Shown here in pieces: positions 17,781 through 30,507 of a stretch of 64,000 nucleotides of DNA. A program made the position numbers and the translations under genes. Within the stretch, counting starts at the first letter, position 1. Every line of letters begins with the position of its first letter. The DNA is from Comamonadaceae bacterium UBA2121 (GTDB lineage Bacteria > Pseudomonadota > Gammaproteobacteria > Burkholderiales > Burkholderiaceae_C), in the NCBI GenBank assembly GCA_002331385.1, contig DCYB01000001.1, forward strand, positions 186,001 to 250,000, in the 5' to 3' direction. The notes below the pieces were generated by a model. It was not told the DNA's origin. It ran no database searches and saw nothing but the letters and a program-made list of their open reading frames with translations.

Positions 17781-17806
17781 ACCGCCGCGCGTTGCCGTGC
17801 GGCGGT
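17781..17806 (-). terminator. Intrinsic terminator after carB
   Basis: An 8-bp stem (ACCGCCGC / GCGGCGGT) with a 10-base loop, followed on the minus strand by TTTGCTTTTGG. It lies about 90 bases past the carB stop and before greA. Confidence 0.7.
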
Positions 17807-17896
17807 CATTCATTCAGAAGCATTATGCCGATTTTCGATCGGTTGTCAGCCCCCAAGACCCGCTGCCCTGGTGGGACAGCGGTTGCATTCAAGCCA

Positions 17897-21141
<3,245 letters not shown>

Positions 21142-21142
<1 letters not shown>

Positions 21143-22317
21143 TATTTATTCTCCTTGGCCTTGGCCATCAATGCCGTGAAGCGGTCAAACAGGTAGCCGA
21201 TGTCATGCGGGCCGGGCGATGCCTCGGGGTGGCCCTGGAAGCTGAAGGCGGGCTTGTCCTTGTGCTCCAACCCTTGCAGCGTGCCGTCAAACAGGCTCAC
21301 GTGCGTGGCGCGCAGGTTGGCCGGCAGCGACTCGATGTCCACGGCAAAACCGTGGTTCTGGCTGGTGATGCTCACGCTGCCCTTGTCCAGGTCCTTCACC
21401 GGATGGTTCGCACCATGGTGGCTGTTGTCCATCTTGAACGACTTGGCACCCGCGGCCAGCGCCATGATCTGGTGACCCAGGCAAATACCGAACGTGGGCA
21501 TGCCGGAGTCCACGATGTCCTTGACGGCAGCAATCGCGTACTCGCAAGGCGCCGGATCGCCAGGGCCGTTGGACAGGAACACGCCATCCGGATTCATCGC
21601 CAGCACGTCCTTGGCGGACGTCTGCGCAGGCACCACGGTCAGCTTGCAACCGCGCTCGGCCAGCATGCGCAGGATGTTGTACTTCACGCCAAAGTCATAC
21701 GCCACCACGTTGAAGCGCGGCTCGGTCTGCTTGCCGTAGCCTTCGCCCAGCACCCACTCCGTCTGGTCCCACGTGTAATTCTTGGTGGTGGAGACCACTT
21801 TGGCGAGGTCCAGACCCTTCATGCTCGGCGCTGCCTTGGCCGCAGCCACCGCTTCGTCGATGCGCGCCTGGGTGACTTCTTCTCCCGCAGCCAGACCAAC
21901 GATGGCACCGTTTTGCGCACCCTTGTCGCGCAGCAGGCGGGTCAGCTTGCGCGTGTCGACATTGGCGATGGCCACGGTCTTTTCGCGGATGAGGTATTCC
22001 GACAGCGTTTCCTGCGAGCGGAAATTGCTCGCCAACAGCGGCAGGTTCTTGATGATCAGACCAGCGGCGTGGATCTTGTCGGCCTCGATATCCTCGGCGT
22101 TGATCCCGTAGTTGCCGATATGCGGATACGTCAGAGTGACGATCTGCTGGCAGTAGCTGGGATCGGTGAGAATTTCCTGATAGCCGGTGAGAGAGGTGTT
22201 GAAAACCACTTCACCAACTGTGGTGCCTGCGGCACCAATCGAGTTGCCAATAAAGACCGTGCCGTCTGCGAGCGCCAGGATGGCGGATGGGAAGGTTCCC
22301 TTGAGAGACAAAAGCAC
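21142..22317 (-). CDS. carA: Carbamoyl-phosphate synthase small (glutaminase) subunit
   Basis: A 391-residue subunit. The N-terminal CPSase domain (ALADGTVFIGNSIGA, GEVVFNTSLTGYQEILTDPSY) is followed by a class I glutamine amidotransferase domain with the nucleophilic cysteine in FGICLGHQIMALAAG and the His/Glu pair in FQGHPEASPGPHD. It hydrolyses glutamine and channels ammonia to CarB. The stop TAA overlaps the carB ATG by one base. A ~120-base leader with a long-range inverted repeat and a perfect TATAAT lies upstream. Confidence 0.98.
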
Positions 22318-22341
22318 TGGGGGTTCTCCGAATGGTTACGG

Positions 22342-22427
22342 GTCGCCCGGGAGCCTGCTGGACGTGGCTGTGACACATCCTGCGGACTACTGCATATGGA
22401 TAAGTTGCTTTGGTGCGGCCGGGCGAC
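22342..22427 (-). promoter_or_regulatory. Long-range 9-bp inverted repeat in the carA leader
   Basis: GTCGCCCGG at 22342-22350 is exactly complementary to CCGGGCGAC at 22419-22427. In the minus-strand transcript these would close a ~68-base loop within the carA 5' untranslated region, ending ~25 bases before the start codon. This could regulate translation or elongation; no T-run follows, so classic attenuation is not obvious. Confidence 0.4.
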
Positions 22428-22447
22428 AGATTTCTGGAAAGCCGCTA

Positions 22448-22453
22448 ATTATA
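22448..22453 (-). promoter_or_regulatory. TATAAT -10 element, putative carA promoter
   Basis: A perfect TATAAT on the minus strand, about 130 bases before the carA start. No good -35 lies at the ideal spacing: TTGACC is present but 27 bases away, so an activator or a weak -35 is likely. Confidence 0.45.
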
Positions 22454-22617
22454 GCCTGTCGGGATTAACCCTGAAGGCTTGGTCAAGCGTGTAAAACGCT
22501 CCGCACAACGACTCGCAGGCCAGGTTTTTGCCTGCGGGGCTGATCTTGGATCTGGCGCGACCTCGGGCGGGGCGAACGTCAATTTTTGCAGCATCAGCCC
22601 GCGGCCCCCCGCGGCGC

Positions 22618-25600
22618 TCAACTCTGCAGTTGCCCCCAGACCTTGTCCAGCCGCTTGGCGCTGACCGGATACGGCGTGCGCAACTCCTGCGCGAAGAAGC
22701 TCACGCGCAGTTCCTCCAGCATCCAGCGGTACTCCTGCATGCGCGCATCGACCTGCCCCTTGCGCTCGGATACCAATCGCCAATAGCGTTGTTCCAGCGG
22801 TTTGAGTTCAGCCGACTTGGCCGCATCACGCGCCGGATCGGCACGGAATTTATCGAGCCGGGTGGTGATGGCTTTCAGATAGCGCGCGTAATGCCCCAAC
22901 TGCGTCCATGGCGCGATCGCGATGAAGTTCCTGGGCATCAGGCGCTGCAATTGCGCACTGGCGTCCGCCGTGGCGTCGGGTGCGTTTTTGGTGTCCTTGA
23001 TCTTGCGTTGTGCGGCGGCGAATTCAATCAGCACGTTGCTGGCCATTCGCGCCACCTCGTTCGCAATCAGCGTGAGACGCCCGCGCCCGTCGTGCACGCG
23101 CTGCCTGAACTGCGCGTCATTCACCGGCAGCGGCTCCTGCAGGAACGCGCGGTCGATGGCCACGTCGATGATCTGGTCGCGCAATTCCTCCTGCGTGCCC
23201 AGCGGCATGAAGGCCACGGCCATTTTCTGCAGATCGGGAATGTTCTTCTCCAGATACTTGAGCGCATCGCGAATCTGCAACGCGAAGAGCCGGCGCAGGC
23301 CCGAGCGGTGTTTGGCGGCGGCCAGTTCGGGCTCGTCGAACACCTCGATGCCGACCGCGTCGCCATGATCGATCAGCGCCGGGAATCCGATCAGTGTCTG
23401 GTTGCCCTTCTTGATTTCCATGAGTTCGGGCAGTTCACCAAAACTCCAGTCCTTGTAGCGCGCATCGGCCTGCTGTCGTGGCGAATTGTCGGCTTTGGCG
23501 GATGGCGCAGCTGGCTTGCTGTCTGCGCGCGCCGGGGCGTTGCGGCGTGGAGGTTCTGCCTGCTTCTCGTCGTCGGCCGGGGGAGTCGGTGCCGGCGCCA
23601 CCCGCATCGACGCAAGCGCCTGGAACGCACCACGGGCCTTGGCGCCCAACTCCGCCTTCAATGCGGCAAGATTGCGCCCTTGCCCCACCTGACGCCCATG
23701 TTCATCGGTGATGCGGAAATTCATGAACAGGTGTGGACTGAGCATGTCGAGCTTGAAGTCGGCACGCTTCACATCGAGCGAGGTTTCATCGCGCACCTGC
23801 TTGAGCAGCACATCGATCAGGCTGCCCTGACCGAATCGCTCCGGCGCGTTGAACAGTTCGGCCAGCCGCCGTGCACTTTCCTGCAAAGGCACAAAGCGGC
23901 TGCGCGGACGCTGCGGCAGGCTCTTGAGCAGCGCCTGAATCTTGTCTTTGAGCATGCCGGGCACGAGCCATTCGACACGCTCATCGCTCACCTGATTGAG
24001 CACGAACAGCGGCACGCTCACGGTCACGCCATCGCGCGCGTCGCCTGGGCTGTGCAGATAGGCCGCAGAGCAATCCACGCCCCCGAGCTTGACGGTCTTG
24101 GGAAACGCCTGCGTGGTGATGCCTGCGGCCTCATGGCGCATGAGTTCGTCACGCGACAGGCGCAGCAGATCGGGGTTGCCTTTGCTCTCGCCACGGAACC
24201 ATTTGTCGAACGTGGCCCCGCTGTAGACGTCTTTGGGAATCTGCTGGTCGTAGAAGGCATAGATCAGTTCGTCGTCCACCAGCACGTCCTGTCGGCGGCT
24301 TTTGTGCTCCAGCTCTTCCACTTTGCGCACCAGCTTGAGGTTGCCACCCAGAAAGTGCCAGTGCGTCTCCCACTCACCACCCACCAGCGCCTGGCGGATG
24401 AACAATTCGCGCGCAGTTTGCGGGTCCACACGGCCATAGCTCACGCGGCGTCCGTTGTAGATCACCAGACCGTAGAGCGTGGCGCGTTCGTAGGCCACGA
24501 CGTCGCTCTGCTTTTTCGACCAATGCGGGTCGAGCAGCTGTTTGCGCAGCAAATGCGCGCCGACTTCTTCAAGCCATTGCGGCTCGATGGCGGCAATGCC
24601 CCGCCCGTAGAGGCGCGACGTTTCCACCTGTTCCGCAGCGACGATCCAGCGCCCCGGCTTCTTGGACAGGTGCGCACCCGGATGCGCATGGAATTTGATG
24701 CCGTGCGCGCCCAGATAGGCCTCGCTCTCCTCGCCCTTGTAGCCAATATTGCCCAGCAAGCCTGACAACATCGACAGGTGCACCGCGTCGTAGCCCGCAG
24801 CCTCGGTGTTCACGGCCCACTTCTGCTCTTTCACCACGGTCAGCAACTGCGAGTGGATGTCCTTCCACTCGCGCACGCGGCGAATGTTGATGAAGTTCTG
24901 GCGCAGCAGTTGCTCCCACTGCCGATTGCTGATCTTGTGCGTGGGCGCTTCTTCACTTGGCACGCCTGCGGTGGGCGCCATCTTTGGCGCCGGCGCAGCG
25001 CCACTACCAACGGGTGCGGGCGCAACCGAGCGCTGGCTGACGGGCAGGAACGCGGCATTGCGCCCCAAGGCTTTGGGCGCGGCATTCTCAGCCGCCATCT
25101 CCTTGCGCGTTTTGGCCACCACCTTGCCACCGCGCGCATCGGCCAGCCATTTCCACAGGCGCAGATAGCCAGTGAATTCGCTCTTCTCGTCGTCGAACTT
25201 GGCATGCTGCTGATCGGCCTGCTGCTGGGCTTCCATTGGCCGGTCGCGCACGTCCTGCACGCTGAGCGCAGAAGCGATGACGAGCACTTCCGCCACCGCG
25301 CCGCGCTCGCGCGCCTCTAAAATCATGCGGCCCACGCGCGGGTCGAGCGGCAGGCGCGCCAGCTCCTTGCCCATCGGCAGCAACTGGCCGCGTTCGTCCA
25401 CCGCGCCAAGTTCGGCCAGCAGTTGATAACCGTCCGCAATCGCGCGGCCCGAGGGCGACTCCAGGAACGGAAAATTCACCACGTCGCCCAGCCCCAGCGA
25501 CTTCATGCGCAGGATCACGCCAGCCAGCGATGAACGCAGGATCTCCGGATCGGTGAAGCGCGTGCGCGTTGTGAAATCCGCCTCGTCATACAGCCGGATG

Positions 25601-26682
25601 CAAATGCCGTTGGCCACACGTCCGCAGCGGCCAGCACGCTGGTTCGCCGCGGCCTGGCTGATCGGCTCGACCAGCAATTGCTCGACCTTGCTGCGAAACG
25701 AATACCGCTTTACACGCGCCGTGCCCGCGTCGATGACGTAGCGAATGCCCGGTACGGTGAGCGAGGTCTCCGCCACGTTGGTGGCCAGCACGATGCGGCG
25801 GCCCGTATGGTGGTCGAAGATGCGCTCCTGCTCGGCCTGCGACAGGCGCGAGAACAGCGGCAGCACCTCGGCATTGCGCAGCACGGGCGAATGCTGCAAG
25901 TGCTTGCGCAGATGGTCTGCGGCTTCGCGAATCTCGCGCTCGCCGGGCAGGAACACGAGAATGTCGCCGCCCTTGCCACCGGCCCACAGCTCATCCACTC
26001 CGTCGGCGATCGCATCGTTGAGGTCGACATCCTTCTTGTCCTCAAACGGGCGGTAGCGCAGTTCGACCGGATAGGTGCGGCCCGACACCATGATGACCGG
26101 CGCAGGACCGTTGGCATTTTCAAAGTGCTTGGCAAACCGGTCCGCATCGATGGTGGCCGACGTGACCACCACCTTCAGATCGGGGCGCTTGGGCAGGATC
26201 TGCTTGATGTAGCCGAGCAGGAAGTCGATGTTCAGACTGCGCTCGTGCGCCTCGTCGATGATGAGCGTGTCGTAGGCCTTGAGCAGCGGATCGGTCTGCG
26301 TTTCCGCGAGCAGAATACCGTCCGTCATCAGCTTGACGGACGCGCCCTTGTGCAACGTGTCCTGGAAACGCACCTTGTAGCCCACCACTTCACCGGGCGC
26401 GGTCTTGAGCTCTTCCGCAATGCGCTTGGCCACCGACGACGCCGCGATACGGCGCGGCTGCGTGTGGCCGATCAGGTGACCGCGCACCTGGCCCTTGGCA
26501 TCCGGTGTGGCATTGACCTTGCCGCGCCCCAGCGCCAGAGCGATCTTGGGCAACTGTGTGGTCTTGCCCGACCCCGTCTCCCCGCAGACGATGATGACCT
26601 GATGACGGTCCATGGCCTCCATGATTTCTTCACGGCGGGCGGATACGGGCAATGACTCGGGAAAGGTGATCTGCAACGACAT
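22618..26682 (-). CDS. hrpA: ATP-dependent RNA helicase HrpA (DEAH box)
   Basis: A 1354-residue DEAH helicase, close to the E. coli HrpA length (about 1300). Helicase motifs: I GETGSGKTTQL (about residue 35), II IIDEAHERSLN, III SATIDADRF, V ETSLTVPGIRYVID and VI QRAGRCGR. HA2 and OB-fold regions follow. The long C-terminal DUF3418 domain, typical of HrpA, is interrupted near residue 1130 by a proline/alanine-rich linker (PAPTPPADDEKQAEPPRRN). ATG 26682 (MSLQITFPE) is preferred to a TTG at 26724. HrpA resolves stalled or collided ribosomes in E. coli; the role here is inferred from homology. Confidence 0.95.
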   Translation of the reverse strand: MSLQITFPESLPVSARREEIMEAMDRHQVIIVCGETGSGKTTQLPKIALALGRGKVNATPDAKGQVRGHLIGHTQPRRIAASSVAKRIAEELKTAPGEVVGYKVRFQDTLHKGASVKLMTDGILLAETQTDPLLKAYDTLIIDEAHERSLNIDFLLGYIKQILPKRPDLKVVVTSATIDADRFAKHFENANGPAPVIMVSGRTYPVELRYRPFEDKKDVDLNDAIADGVDELWAGGKGGDILVFLPGEREIREAADHLRKHLQHSPVLRNAEVLPLFSRLSQAEQERIFDHHTGRRIVLATNVAETSLTVPGIRYVIDAGTARVKRYSFRSKVEQLLVEPISQAAANQRAGRCGRVANGICIRLYDEADFTTRTRFTDPEILRSSLAGVILRMKSLGLGDVVNFPFLESPSGRAIADGYQLLAELGAVDERGQLLPMGKELARLPLDPRVGRMILEARERGAVAEVLVIASALSVQDVRDRPMEAQQQADQQHAKFDDEKSEFTGYLRLWKWLADARGGKVVAKTRKEMAAENAAPKALGRNAAFLPVSQRSVAPAPVGSGAAPAPKMAPTAGVPSEEAPTHKISNRQWEQLLRQNFINIRRVREWKDIHSQLLTVVKEQKWAVNTEAAGYDAVHLSMLSGLLGNIGYKGEESEAYLGAHGIKFHAHPGAHLSKKPGRWIVAAEQVETSRLYGRGIAAIEPQWLEEVGAHLLRKQLLDPHWSKKQSDVVAYERATLYGLVIYNGRRVSYGRVDPQTARELFIRQALVGGEWETHWHFLGGNLKLVRKVEELEHKSRRQDVLVDDELIYAFYDQQIPKDVYSGATFDKWFRGESKGNPDLLRLSRDELMRHEAAGITTQAFPKTVKLGGVDCSAAYLHSPGDARDGVTVSVPLFVLNQVSDERVEWLVPGMLKDKIQALLKSLPQRPRSRFVPLQESARRLAELFNAPERFGQGSLIDVLLKQVRDETSLDVKRADFKLDMLSPHLFMNFRITDEHGRQVGQGRNLAALKAELGAKARGAFQALASMRVAPAPTPPADDEKQAEPPRRNAPARADSKPAAPSAKADNSPRQQADARYKDWSFGELPELMEIKKGNQTLIGFPALIDHGDAVGIEVFDEPELAAAKHRSGLRRLFALQIRDALKYLEKNIPDLQKMAVAFMPLGTQEELRDQIIDVAIDRAFLQEPLPVNDAQFRQRVHDGRGRLTLIANEVARMASNVLIEFAAAQRKIKDTKNAPDATADASAQLQRLMPRNFIAIAPWTQLGHYARYLKAITTRLDKFRADPARDAAKSAELKPLEQRYWRLVSERKGQVDARMQEYRWMLEELRVSFFAQELRTPYPVSAKRLDKVWGQLQS

Positions 26683-26957
26683 AAGGGGGCGAATTATCCC
26701 AGCGCGCAGGAAATTTGTCGGCAAGGCGCTCTTTTACGCCCGATCAGTGCTCGAAAATTGATCTGATTCAAGTTCTGCATTCAGCCCTGCTACACGCACC
26801 GTTTCTGAAATACAGACGCCAAAGCGACACGGCTGCGCCCTGATACGCCCACACAGTGTAAAAATAGCCGCAGCGCAGATCCATCGCCGTTCGACCCGAC
26901 TCCCGGGCAGTCAGCGGTTCGAACCCGAGAAGATAACCCGTCAAGCGGAGACAACAC

Positions 26958-27929
26958 GTGAATCCCACTGCCCTGAAACTGGCCACGGCCAGCACACCCG
27001 CGCCGCGCGTGGAGCCGCCTTACGTCATCTTCAACCGTGAACAATGGGCCACCTTGCGCAGCCCGCTCGATCAGGCCCCGTCGCGTGCAAGCATCGAGAT
27101 GCTCGGCGGCGTCAACGACCCGGTCATGCAAAACGAGGTGGAAGCCATCTTTCTGCCGCTGGCGCGCCTGATCAATGCGCACATTCGCGCAGCGCATGAA
27201 CTCAACAGCATCGTCTTCAGCGGTTTTCCGTCCGCACAAACCACGCCGGCGCCGTATGTGATCGGCGTGGCGGGCAGTGTGGCGGTGGGCAAGAGCACCT
27301 TCGCCCGCCTGCTGCGCGCGGTGCTGGCCGAAGCTGGACCGGGCCGCAACGTGGAACTGGTGACGACCGACGGCTTTCTCTACCCCACCCGCGAGTTGCA
27401 GGAAAAGGCGCTGATGGGCCGCAAAGGCTTTCCTGACAGCTACGACCTCGTCGCGATGTTGGACTTCCTGTCCGCCGTGAAATCCGGCCAGTCCCAGCTC
27501 AAGGTGCCCGTGTATTCACACGAAGCCTACGACGTCGTGCCCCACGAATTCCAGACGGTGGACATGCCCGACATCCTGATCTTCGAAGGCCTGAACGTGC
27601 TGCAGACCAAGAACATCACGGCCGCGGTGGCCTCCGACTTCTTCGACTTCACGATCTACATGGATGCCGACCACGCGCTGATCGAAAAATGGTACATCGA
27701 GCGCTTTCTCAAGCTGCAGCGCACCGTGTTCCAGCGCGCGACCTCGTACTTCCACCATTACAAGGACCTGAGCGAAGGCGAAGCCGTGCAGGTGGCGCGC
27801 GGCATCTGGCAGCAGATCAACCTGCCCAACCTGCTCGACAACATCGCGCCCACACGCGGCCGGGCGCGCGTGGTCCTGCGCAAGGGCGAGCGCCATCTGA
27901 TCGAGGAAGTGTCAATCCGGCAGACCTGA
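26958..27929 (+). CDS. coaA: Type I pantothenate kinase
   Basis: A 323-residue CoaA, phosphorylating pantothenate in the first committed step of CoA synthesis. Motifs: FNREQWATLR near the N-terminus, P-loop GVAGSVAVGKSTFARLL, VELVTTDGFLYPTREL, RKGFPDSYD, VPVYSHEAYDVV and ILIFEGLNVLQ. GTG 26958 is chosen because CGGAG lies seven bases before it. A 275-bp gap separates it from the divergent hrpA. The 20-residue N-terminus before PPYVIFNRE is longer than in E. coli. Confidence 0.95.
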   Translation: MNPTALKLATASTPAPRVEPPYVIFNREQWATLRSPLDQAPSRASIEMLGGVNDPVMQNEVEAIFLPLARLINAHIRAAHELNSIVFSGFPSAQTTPAPYVIGVAGSVAVGKSTFARLLRAVLAEAGPGRNVELVTTDGFLYPTRELQEKALMGRKGFPDSYDLVAMLDFLSAVKSGQSQLKVPVYSHEAYDVVPHEFQTVDMPDILIFEGLNVLQTKNITAAVASDFFDFTIYMDADHALIEKWYIERFLKLQRTVFQRATSYFHHYKDLSEGEAVQVARGIWQQINLPNLLDNIAPTRGRARVVLRKGERHLIEEVSIRQT

Positions 27930-28003
27930 GCGCCGCCGCTAAGATATAAGTAAACACCGATAAATAACCACAGCCCCCAGACGAGGCATTCAAGAGAGAG
28001 ACG

Positions 28004-29203
28004 ATGACCACCACACCCCCTGCCCAGACCAACGAACGCCGCAATCTCGGTCTGCTGATTGCCGCGCAGTCTCTGGGCGGCGCTTCGCCACCGATCATCA
28101 TTTCGCTAGGCGGTCTGGTCGGGCAGCAACTCTCCAGCAACCCGACCGCGACCACGTTGCCGGTGAGCCTCTACCAACTGGGACTGGCGCTGTCCACGCT
28201 GCCTGCGGCGTGGCTGATGAACCGCATGGGCCGGCGCATGACTTACATGATCGGCGCGCTCATGGGCGCCATGTCGGGCGCGGTGGCTGCGCAGGGCATC
28301 GCGCAATCGGACTTCGTCATGTTCTGTATTGGCACCTCGCTGGCCGGTTTCTACGCCGCTTGCGTGCAGAGCTACCGTTTCGCCGCGGCGGATGCGGTGA
28401 GCGACACCTCGCATCAGGCGCGCGCCATCTCGCGCATCATGATCGGCGGCCTGATCGCGGGCATCATCGGCCCGCAGGTGGTAATCTGGACCCGCGACTC
28501 CCTGCCTGCCACGCCGTTCGCGGGCAGCTTCTACAGTCAGGCCGCATTGGCGCTGCTGGCGCTGCCGCTGGTGGCCATGCTGCGCTTGCCCAAGACGGCC
28601 AACAAGGTGATCGCGGGCGACGCGCGACCGCTGTCGGAAATCGCTCGCACGCCGCAATTCGTCGTTGCCGCAGCCGCCGGTGTCGTCAGCTACGGCTTGA
28701 TGGCGTTTTTGATGACCGCCGCGCCCATGGCCATGGTGGGCTGCGGCCACACGGTGGGCGAAGCGGCGCTGGGCATCCAATGGCACGTGCTGTCGATGTT
28801 TGCGCCCAGCTTTTTCACCGGCAGACTGATCAACCGCTTCGGCAATCGCAACATCACGTCGCTCGGACTGCTGATGATCGGCGGCGCGGGCGTGCTGGCC
28901 CTGCTCGGCCTAGACCTCTTTCACTTCTGGGGCTCGCTGATTCTGCTCGGCGTGGGCTGGAACTTCGGCTTCATCGGGGCCACGTCGATGGTGACCGAGT
29001 GCTACCGCCCCGCAGAGCGCGCCAAGGTGCAGGCGCTGAATGACTTTCTCGTGTTCGGCACGGTGGCGGTGGCCTCGTTCGGCTCGGGCCAGTTGCTGCA
29101 TACGGTGGGCTGGAACGGCATCAACATCGGCATGCTGCCGCTGGTGGCCGTGGTGGTGGTGCTCGTCGCACTGCAAAGCCGCAAACTGAAAGCGGCTACC
29201 TGA
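28004..29203 (+). CDS. Major facilitator superfamily transporter
   Basis: A 399-residue membrane protein with about 12 transmembrane helices. The MFS signature between helices 2 and 3 is WLMNRMGRRMTYMIG, and a second-half equivalent is RLINRFGNRNITSLG. The substrate cannot be assigned; the family includes sugar and drug transporters. An AGAGAGAG purine run precedes the ATG. It follows coaA by 74 bases and precedes the flavodoxin-like gene by 17, so it may be co-transcribed with the latter. Confidence 0.85.
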   Translation: MTTTPPAQTNERRNLGLLIAAQSLGGASPPIIISLGGLVGQQLSSNPTATTLPVSLYQLGLALSTLPAAWLMNRMGRRMTYMIGALMGAMSGAVAAQGIAQSDFVMFCIGTSLAGFYAACVQSYRFAAADAVSDTSHQARAISRIMIGGLIAGIIGPQVVIWTRDSLPATPFAGSFYSQAALALLALPLVAMLRLPKTANKVIAGDARPLSEIARTPQFVVAAAAGVVSYGLMAFLMTAAPMAMVGCGHTVGEAALGIQWHVLSMFAPSFFTGRLINRFGNRNITSLGLLMIGGAGVLALLGLDLFHFWGSLILLGVGWNFGFIGATSMVTECYRPAERAKVQALNDFLVFGTVAVASFGSGQLLHTVGWNGINIGMLPLVAVVVVLVALQSRKLKAAT

Positions 29204-29220
29204 TCGCGCCGGAGCGGGCT

Positions 29221-29751
29221 ATGCTTGGCGACATGCCCACCACGCCCGCAACCGGAACGCGCCAAACGCTGCTCATCGTGTACCACTCCATGACCGGTGG
29301 AACGCGCCAGATGGCGCAGGCCGCCTGCGAGGCCGCTGCGCGCGAAACCGGCGTCAACGTGCGCTTGCTGCATGCCGCCGATGCGGGCGCGCAGGACGTT
29401 CTCTCTGCCGCTGGCTACCTGTTCGCCACGCCCGAAAACCTCGCCAGCATGAGCGGCGTGATGAAGGATTTTTTCGATCGCACCTACTACGCGGCGCTTG
29501 AGCAGATCAATGGCCGCCCATACGCCACCATGGTCTGCGCGGGCAGCGACGGCAGCAATGCCGCGCGCCAGATAGCCCGCATCGCCACCGGCTGGCGTTT
29601 GAAAGAAGTGGCCGAGCCGCTCATCGTCTGCACCCATGCACAAACGCCCGAGGCCATACTGGCGCAAAAGCACATTCCCGCCGCCGATCTGGAGCGCTGC
29701 GCCGCACTGGGCGAAGCCTTCGCGTCCGGCCTCGCGTTAGGCGTGTTCTGA
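29221..29751 (+). CDS. Flavodoxin-like NAD(P)H-dependent oxidoreductase
   Basis: A 176-residue flavodoxin-fold protein. The first strand and FMN phosphate loop are LLIVYHSMTGGTRQMAQ; the flavin-ring loop is YLFATPENLASMSGVMKDFFDR. No other domain is present. ATG 29233 is a second possible start. Its 3' end overlaps the truncated HxlR regulator by 15 bases in convergent orientation; HxlR regulators commonly control this kind of oxidoreductase, so the pair may once have been functional. Confidence 0.8.
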   Translation: MLGDMPTTPATGTRQTLLIVYHSMTGGTRQMAQAACEAAARETGVNVRLLHAADAGAQDVLSAAGYLFATPENLASMSGVMKDFFDRTYYAALEQINGRPYATMVCAGSDGSNAARQIARIATGWRLKEVAEPLIVCTHAQTPEAILAQKHIPAADLERCAALGEAFASGLALGVF

Positions 29752-29997
29752 GGCAACGCACTCCGGCTCGCGCGCATGCGGCGGCTCGCCTTGCAGTTCG
29801 GAATAAGTGCTGCCCCACTTGCGCATGACCAGCAACACGGGCTTGAGCGATTGGCCCAATTCGGTCAGTTCGTAGTCCACGCGCGGCGGCACTTCGGCGT
29901 ACACCGTGCGCTGCACGATGCCATCGGCCTCCAACTCGCGCAATTGCAGCGTGAGCATGCGCTGCGTCGCCGATGGAATGGCACGACTGAACTCCAT
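29737..29997 (-). pseudogene. 5'-truncated HxlR-family regulator
   Basis: The C-terminal 86 residues are unmistakable HxlR winged-helix sequence: SATQRMLTLQLRELEADGIV, then the wing EVPPRVDYELTELGQSL and VMRKWGSTYSEL. Homology stops abruptly at Met 29997. The usual first ~45 residues, including the conserved CP...GGKW segment and first helices, are missing. Upstream sequence stays open in frame to 30213 but looks like unrelated Arg-rich read-through. Interpretation: a gene cut by a rearrangement at the left edge of the polysaccharide island. A short product from 29997 would lack part of the DNA-binding domain. Confidence 0.75.
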
Positions 29998-30507
29998 GGA
30001 CCGTAATTTGGCAAGGTCTGCCCGAGCATCTAAGGCCCTCCGGGGTCGCTGCTGCGGCGAATCGCCAGTGGGCCGCCTCGCATTTCCCCCTCGATTCCGA
30101 ATCAAAGTATCGGTCCCCCGCCTCTCAGGGACCAATGGGCGAGTAGTCGCCATCTTTGAGTTACCCATGCCCGATTGCCCCCATCTAGCGGCACCGATAT
30201 CCCCGCCTGCCACCTCGGACCATCCACTTGGCCACTGCCACCGCTATTTGGCGCGTCTGCTGGATGAACTAGAATTTCCCGCTTCCTTGACATCGAATAA
30301 CACGAAGTAAATCGTCACACAGCCTTACAAAATGAGTGAAATCGGTACAGCCTTGAGCGGTTAATAAATTCTTGAAAAAAAGTCCTCAGCATACTGATAA
30401 ACTATCTCCGTTCGGGCTGACCCCACAATAGTGTTTTTGGCGAAACGTGTATGGTGCCGAAACTGCCTGATCCATACAACGCATGCGAGCGACAAAGGGA
30501 TTTATAA
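29998..30507. other. 510-bp non-coding left border of the polysaccharide island
   Basis: No recognisable gene lies here. The first ~300 bases, next to the truncated regulator, are GC-rich and have no similarity I can name; they may be a remnant of a mobile element or another broken gene. The last ~200 bases are AT-rich and hold the putative promoter for wecB. I found no JUMPStart/ops motif. Confidence 0.55.
30372..30401 (+). promoter_or_regulatory. Putative sigma-70 promoter of the polysaccharide operon
   Basis: TTGAAA (30372-30377) and GATAAA (30396-30401) are separated by 18 bases. The predicted transcript begins about 100 bases before wecB. Confidence 0.45.

Larger units (their letters stand above)
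22318..22617. other. 300-bp carA upstream region
   Basis: It holds the carA promoter and leader and the 3' flank of hrpA. Besides the TATAAT and the leader inverted repeat listed separately, there is a 7-bp hairpin at 22514-22536 (CGCAGGC / GCCTGCG) with no T-run. I see no gene in it. Confidence 0.6.

Noticed and set aside
22514..22536. Hairpin considered as the terminator of hrpA
   Set aside because: No T-run follows on the minus strand, and it lies past the region where termination would be expected relative to the carA promoter.
22528..24765. 745-codon plus-strand open frame opposite hrpA
   Set aside because: Composition is typical of reverse-complemented GC-rich coding sequence, and hrpA motifs occupy the other strand.
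26890..26930. tRNA-like segment with GGTTCGAACCC resembling a T-arm, upstream of coaA
   Set aside because: The flanking bases do not form a five-pair T-stem, the only candidate anticodon loop lacks U33, and no acceptor stem can be drawn.
30302..30507. Search for a JUMPStart/ops element before the polysaccharide genes
   Set aside because: No GGCGGTAGC core is present; only an ordinary promoter-like pair was found.
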